64,000 nucleotides of DNA from Sinomonas terrae. Its GTDB lineage: Bacteria > Actinomycetota > Actinomycetes > Actinomycetales > Micrococcaceae. Position numbers and translations under genes: made by a program. The stretch spans positions 248,001 through 312,000 of the forward strand of contig NZ_JAKZBV010000001.1 of the NCBI RefSeq assembly GCF_022539255.1, written 5' to 3'. Below the pieces are notes generated by a model, which worked only from the letters and a program-made list of their open reading frames with translations, made no database searches and was not told where the DNA came from. This document shows positions 61,273-64,000 of this stretch, one piece after another (positions within the stretch are counted from its first letter, which is position 1; each line of letters opens with the position of its first letter).

Positions 61273-62022
61273 CTAGCGGCGGTCGAAGGTGAGGCCGCCG
61301 GGGACTTGGAAGGTGGGCGTGATCTCGATCATGCCGATGTTGACGTGGCGCGGGGTCTCGATGGCGTAGTCGAGGGCGTTGACGATGTCGTCGGTGGTGA
61401 GGGACTCGTAGCCTTCGTAGTAGGTCTGCCAGGCCTCCTCCATGGCCTCGGGGGAGCCGCCGAGGTTGCGGCCGAAGATCTCGGTCTCGACGCGGCCGGG
61501 GCAGATCTCGGTGACGCGGATGCGCTTGCCGACGGTGTCGTTGCGCAGCTGGCGGGAGATCTGGTGCACGGCGGCCTTGGTGGCGTGGTAGGCGGTGTGG
61601 CCGTAGAAGTTGTAGAGCCCGGCGATGGAGCTGATGTTGACGATGTGGCCGAGGTCGCGTTGGGCCATTCCGGGCAGGGTCAGGCGTGTGAGCTGCAGGA
61701 GGGCCCGGAGGTTGACGTCGATGATCTCGTCGAGGTCCTCCTCGGTGGAGTCGAGGATGTTCCCGGGCCGGGAGACGCCGGCGCAGTTGACGAGGACGTC
61801 GACCTCGAGGGGGCCGAGCGCGGAGGCCAGCGCTGCCGTGTCGGTGAGGTCGAGGACGTGGGGGACGGCGCCGGTGCGGTCGGCGAGCTCGGTGAGCCGG
61901 TCCTCGTTGCGGGCGAGGGCGTGGACGGTGAGCCCGCGCTTGGCGAGGCGCTCGGCGATCGCGGCGCCCATCCCGGTCGAGGCTCCGGTGACGAGGGCGG
62001 TCTTGTAGTCAGCGAAGGGCAT
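61273..62022 (-). CDS. Short-chain dehydrogenase/reductase
   Basis: 249 residues; ATG at 62022 after GGAGAACC. Classical SDR: TGASTGMG (12-19), NCAG (79-82), catalytic Ser near 131-132, Tyr 145 and Lys 149 (AYHATK), and PGRVETEIFGRN. It oxidises or reduces an alcohol/ketone pair with NAD(P). The substrate is unknown; the closest reading is a serine- or 3-hydroxyacid-type dehydrogenase. It lies downstream of the MHS symporter across a large hairpin. Confidence 0.88.
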   Translation of the reverse strand: MPFADYKTALVTGASTGMGAAIAERLAKRGLTVHALARNEDRLTELADRTGAVPHVLDLTDTAALASALGPLEVDVLVNCAGVSRPGNILDSTEEDLDEIIDVNLRALLQLTRLTLPGMAQRDLGHIVNISSIAGLYNFYGHTAYHATKAAVHQISRQLRNDTVGKRIRVTEICPGRVETEIFGRNLGGSPEAMEEAWQTYYEGYESLTTDDIVNALDYAIETPRHVNIGMIEITPTFQVPGGLTFDRR

Positions 62023-62088
62023 CGGTTCTCCGGGGAAGGACGAGGCTGTGCGCCAACGGCACGGCCAGATGGTCTGGTGTGGTCGGAA

Positions 62089-62145
62089 GCTGCGGCGGTG
62101 TCGGGGCGGTGACTTGAGCGGTCACTACCCTGACACCGCCGCAGC
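62089..62145. terminator. Long cruciform-like hairpin after the MHS symporter gene
   Basis: GCTGCGGCGGTGTC (62089-62102) pairs with GACACCGCCGCAGC (62132-62145); inside, GTGAC and GTCAC form a second stem. It lies just after the stop of the leftward symporter gene and before the SDR gene, so it is a good terminator candidate, separating the two transcripts. Confidence 0.75.
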
Positions 62146-62189
62146 CGCACTGGTGGAACTGCTTGCGGGCTCGGACGAGGGACGGGGCG

Positions 62190-63587
62190 TCAGTCCACTG
62201 TGCGGGGCTTGGCAGCGAGATCGGAGGTGGCCCTGGCCGGGAGCCCGATGGCGGCGGTGATGACGGCCTTCTCCCGCTCGCTCTGCTGCACGTCGTCGAG
62301 CTCCTTGAGGGTGTACTTTCGGGTCTCCTTGGCGGTGAGCGCCGAGACCCCCGCGAAGAGCATGAACCCGATCGCGACCAGGGACGGGCCGAGCCAGTCC
62401 TTGAGGTTGGCGCCCGCGAGTGCTGTCGCGAGGACGGGGCCGATGACCCCCGAGATGGCGAAGCCGATCTGGGTGCCGAGGGCGAGCCCGGAGACGCGCA
62501 GCCGGCCGGGGAACATCTCTGCGAAGAACGAGGGCCAGGACGCGTTCACCATGGAGTAGAAGAGGGAGTAGTTGATGATGCCGAACAGGAAGATCAGCGC
62601 CCAGTTGCCGGTCGTGATCGACCAGAGGTAGGGCGCCATCGTGATGCCGACGCCGATCGTTCCGCTGAGGAACATCGTCTTGCGGCCGACCTTGTCCACG
62701 AGGAACCCTGCCAGGGGGGTGATGGCCAGGGCGATCACGGCCGAGACCGTCGTGGTCAGGAGCATGGTCGGCTTGTCCAGCTTGTACCCGGAGGTTCCGA
62801 ACGCCACCGAGAAGGTCTGCATCATGTAGCTCGTGCCCGCGATGAGCGCGCAGAACACGATCCGCAGAACCGCGCGCCAGTGGAAGCGCAGGAGGTGTCG
62901 GAGCGGGGCGACGTTCGCCTTGGCGCGCTGGGCCTCGACGAACTCCGGCGGCTCCTGGACATGGCGGCGGATCAGGTAGGCGACCACCACCACGACGGCC
63001 GAGAACCAGAACGGGAGCCGCCAGCCCCAGGACAGCAGCTGCTGCGAAGGCATCGCGGCGATCGGGATGAAGAGCAGCAGCGTCAGCAGCGTGCCCGAGG
63101 ATGCGCCCAGGGTCGTGAAGCTCGTGATGAACCCGCGACGGCGATCTGAAGAGTGCTCCAGGCTCATGGTGATCGCGCTGGGCTGCTCGCCGGAGAGGCA
63201 CAGCCCCTGGATGACGCGGATCGCCACGAGCAGGATCGGAGCGGCGGCACCGATCTGGTCGTACGTCGGCAGGCAGCCGATCAGGAAGGTGCACCCGCCG
63301 ATGCCGAACAGCGTGATCATCATGACGAACTTGCGGCCGAAGCGATCGCCCATCGGCCCCAGGATGAGAGAGCCGAGGGGCCGCACGGCGTAGCCGACCG
63401 CGAACGTGACCAGGGACAGCAGCACGCTGATGCCCTGGGGCAGCTGGGGCGAGAAGAAGAGGACGTTCAGAATCAATGCCGACGCAGTGCCGTACACCGC
63501 GAAGTCGTAGTACTCGAGCGTGGTGCCGATCCAGGCCGCGACTGCCGCCCTGACCGGGGTCTTCTTGGGAAGTATGGTTTCAGTCAT
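62190..63587 (-). CDS. MFS symporter, metabolite:H+ (MHS) family
   Basis: 465 residues from the ATG at 63587 after GGAGACG; the frame is open further but has no ribosome site there. MHS pattern: WIGTTLEYYDFAVYGTASALI, FAVGYAVRPLGSLILGPMGDRFGRK (motif A), RVIQGLCLSGEQPSAITMSLEHS. Likely imports a small organic acid or zwitterion. No catabolic gene is coupled to it except possibly the SDR gene beyond the hairpin. AT-rich DNA upstream (63690-63760) probably holds its promoter. Confidence 0.87.
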   Translation of the reverse strand: MTETILPKKTPVRAAVAAWIGTTLEYYDFAVYGTASALILNVLFFSPQLPQGISVLLSLVTFAVGYAVRPLGSLILGPMGDRFGRKFVMMITLFGIGGCTFLIGCLPTYDQIGAAAPILLVAIRVIQGLCLSGEQPSAITMSLEHSSDRRRGFITSFTTLGASSGTLLTLLLFIPIAAMPSQQLLSWGWRLPFWFSAVVVVVAYLIRRHVQEPPEFVEAQRAKANVAPLRHLLRFHWRAVLRIVFCALIAGTSYMMQTFSVAFGTSGYKLDKPTMLLTTTVSAVIALAITPLAGFLVDKVGRKTMFLSGTIGVGITMAPYLWSITTGNWALIFLFGIINYSLFYSMVNASWPSFFAEMFPGRLRVSGLALGTQIGFAISGVIGPVLATALAGANLKDWLGPSLVAIGFMLFAGVSALTAKETRKYTLKELDDVQQSEREKAVITAAIGLPARATSDLAAKPRTVD

Positions 63588-64000
63588 TTCGTCTCCATTG
63601 GCGATGGGTGAGCAGCGGCTTGTCCACAGGCAGAAAGGGCGAGAGCGGAGACAGCCGGGAGGTCCGTGGCCGCTGCGCGATGCTTCGCATAAAATCTCAT
63701 AATGTGCTCTTTCTGATGCGAGAAAATTCAATCTTGGCCATTTGCTAAATAGGCCGAAAATCGATGGCTCGGGTGTTTTGGAACGGTCCGAGAACACTAC
63801 CGACCAAGGCGGCGACGCTGCGGACTGGTCACAACTTCAAAGTAGCGTTTGAGGTGTTGGTCACACAAAGACAGCTTTTGTGTTCCTACATAGCGATCGA
63901 TTATGACGTGGCGCCCCAAGGCGTGAGACGTTGGACGCCCGGAAGCTCGAGCACTTCGGGAGGATCCTGCGGTGGGTGGCCCGGCGCGTCATCCGGAACG
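63588..64000. other. Right-edge stretch
   Basis: From 63690 to 63760 the DNA is AT-rich and likely carries the MHS promoter. An inverted repeat ACACAAA-N7-TTTGTGT lies at 63863-63883. No complete gene is present; a possible gene start runs off the right end. Confidence 0.45.
63931..64000 (+). CDS. Possible start of a gene leaving the window
   Basis: From a TTG at 63931 the frame reads LDARKLEHFGRILRWVARR and continues to the window end, and all 23 codons end in G or C, which is typical for real genes here. An in-frame TGA (63904) limits it on the left. The ribosome site is weak. Product not recognisable. Confidence 0.3.
   Translation, partial: MDARKLEHFGRILRWVARRVIRN

Noticed and set aside
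61258..62112. 284-codon plus-strand frame opposite the SDR gene
   Set aside because: Very rich in Gly, Val, Asp and Glu, as expected for antisense of a GC-rich gene. The SDR frame has all catalytic motifs.
63901..64000. C-terminal tail of a minus-strand gene ending at 63901
   Set aside because: The frame is open and a hairpin follows its stop, but its third-position G/C content is clearly lower than that of the plus-strand frame over the same bases.

Overview
The window is very GC-rich, and its genes use almost only G/C-ending codons. They are packed, often with 4-base stop/start overlaps (GTGA, ATGA), and many start with GTG after a GGAGG-type ribosome site. The gene families (IclR and LacI regulators, actinobacterial cell-surface genes, Tat lipoproteins) fit a soil or plant-associated Micrococcaceae bacterium such as Arthrobacter or Sinomonas. 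That genus-level guess is inference; there is no rRNA or other marker gene here. I see no tRNA, rRNA, CRISPR array or intact insertion sequence.

Left part (1-12.6 kb). A cell-envelope glycosylation chain (GtrA, processive family-2 glycosyltransferase, a frameshifted membrane glycosyltransferase, a DUF6994-like gene) is followed by a LuxR-type regulator, an acetyltransferase and a large secreted G1-family (glutamic) peptidase with a PKD domain and LGFP repeats. Decayed genes lie between them: remnants of a patatin, an SRPBCC protein and a second acetyltransferase. An AAA-type ATPase with repeated 9-base sites in its leader and a lipoprotein close this part.

Membrane and ion part (12.6-17.2 kb). 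Two DUF202 membrane proteins sit behind a tiny coupled ORF, next to a perfect hairpin and a 32-bp tandem array. Beyond these are a YeiH-type exporter and an NRAMP-like transporter followed by two PRC-barrel proteins and a one-helix protein.

Catabolic part (17.4-63.6 kb). This is a run of small uptake-plus-degradation modules, mostly with their own regulators: (i) FAH-family hydrolase and MFS with IclR; (ii) rhamnogalacturonan lyase, alcohol dehydrogenase, epimerase and a drug-type exporter; (iii) an aromatic module, 28.4-35.6 kb, with benzoylformate decarboxylase, aldehyde dehydrogenase, an aromatic-acid symporter, a ketopantoate-reductase-family enzyme that may be the mandelate dehydrogenase, and a second MFS; (iv) a TRAP transporter with two oxidoreductases under a LacI regulator; (v) a less familiar module, 43.5-52.4 kb, with a DUF6282 amidohydrolase, MHS symporter, IclR, cyclase-family hydrolase, HD protein, DUF1932 dehydrogenase, RraA-type aldolase and an amino-acid-type ABC transporter; (vi) LacI, DapA-family aldolase and MFS; (vii) an orphan sugar-binding lipoprotein with LacI; (viii) GntR with a CynX-type MFS; (ix) SDR and MHS symporter.

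The most informative structure in non-coding DNA is in module v. The promoters of the MHS symporter and of the ABC binding protein, about 6.6 kb apart, carry the same 15-base palindrome, the same extra half-sites and the same 5' leader. This ties both transporters, and probably all genes between, to one regulator, most likely the IclR protein at 45937-46704.
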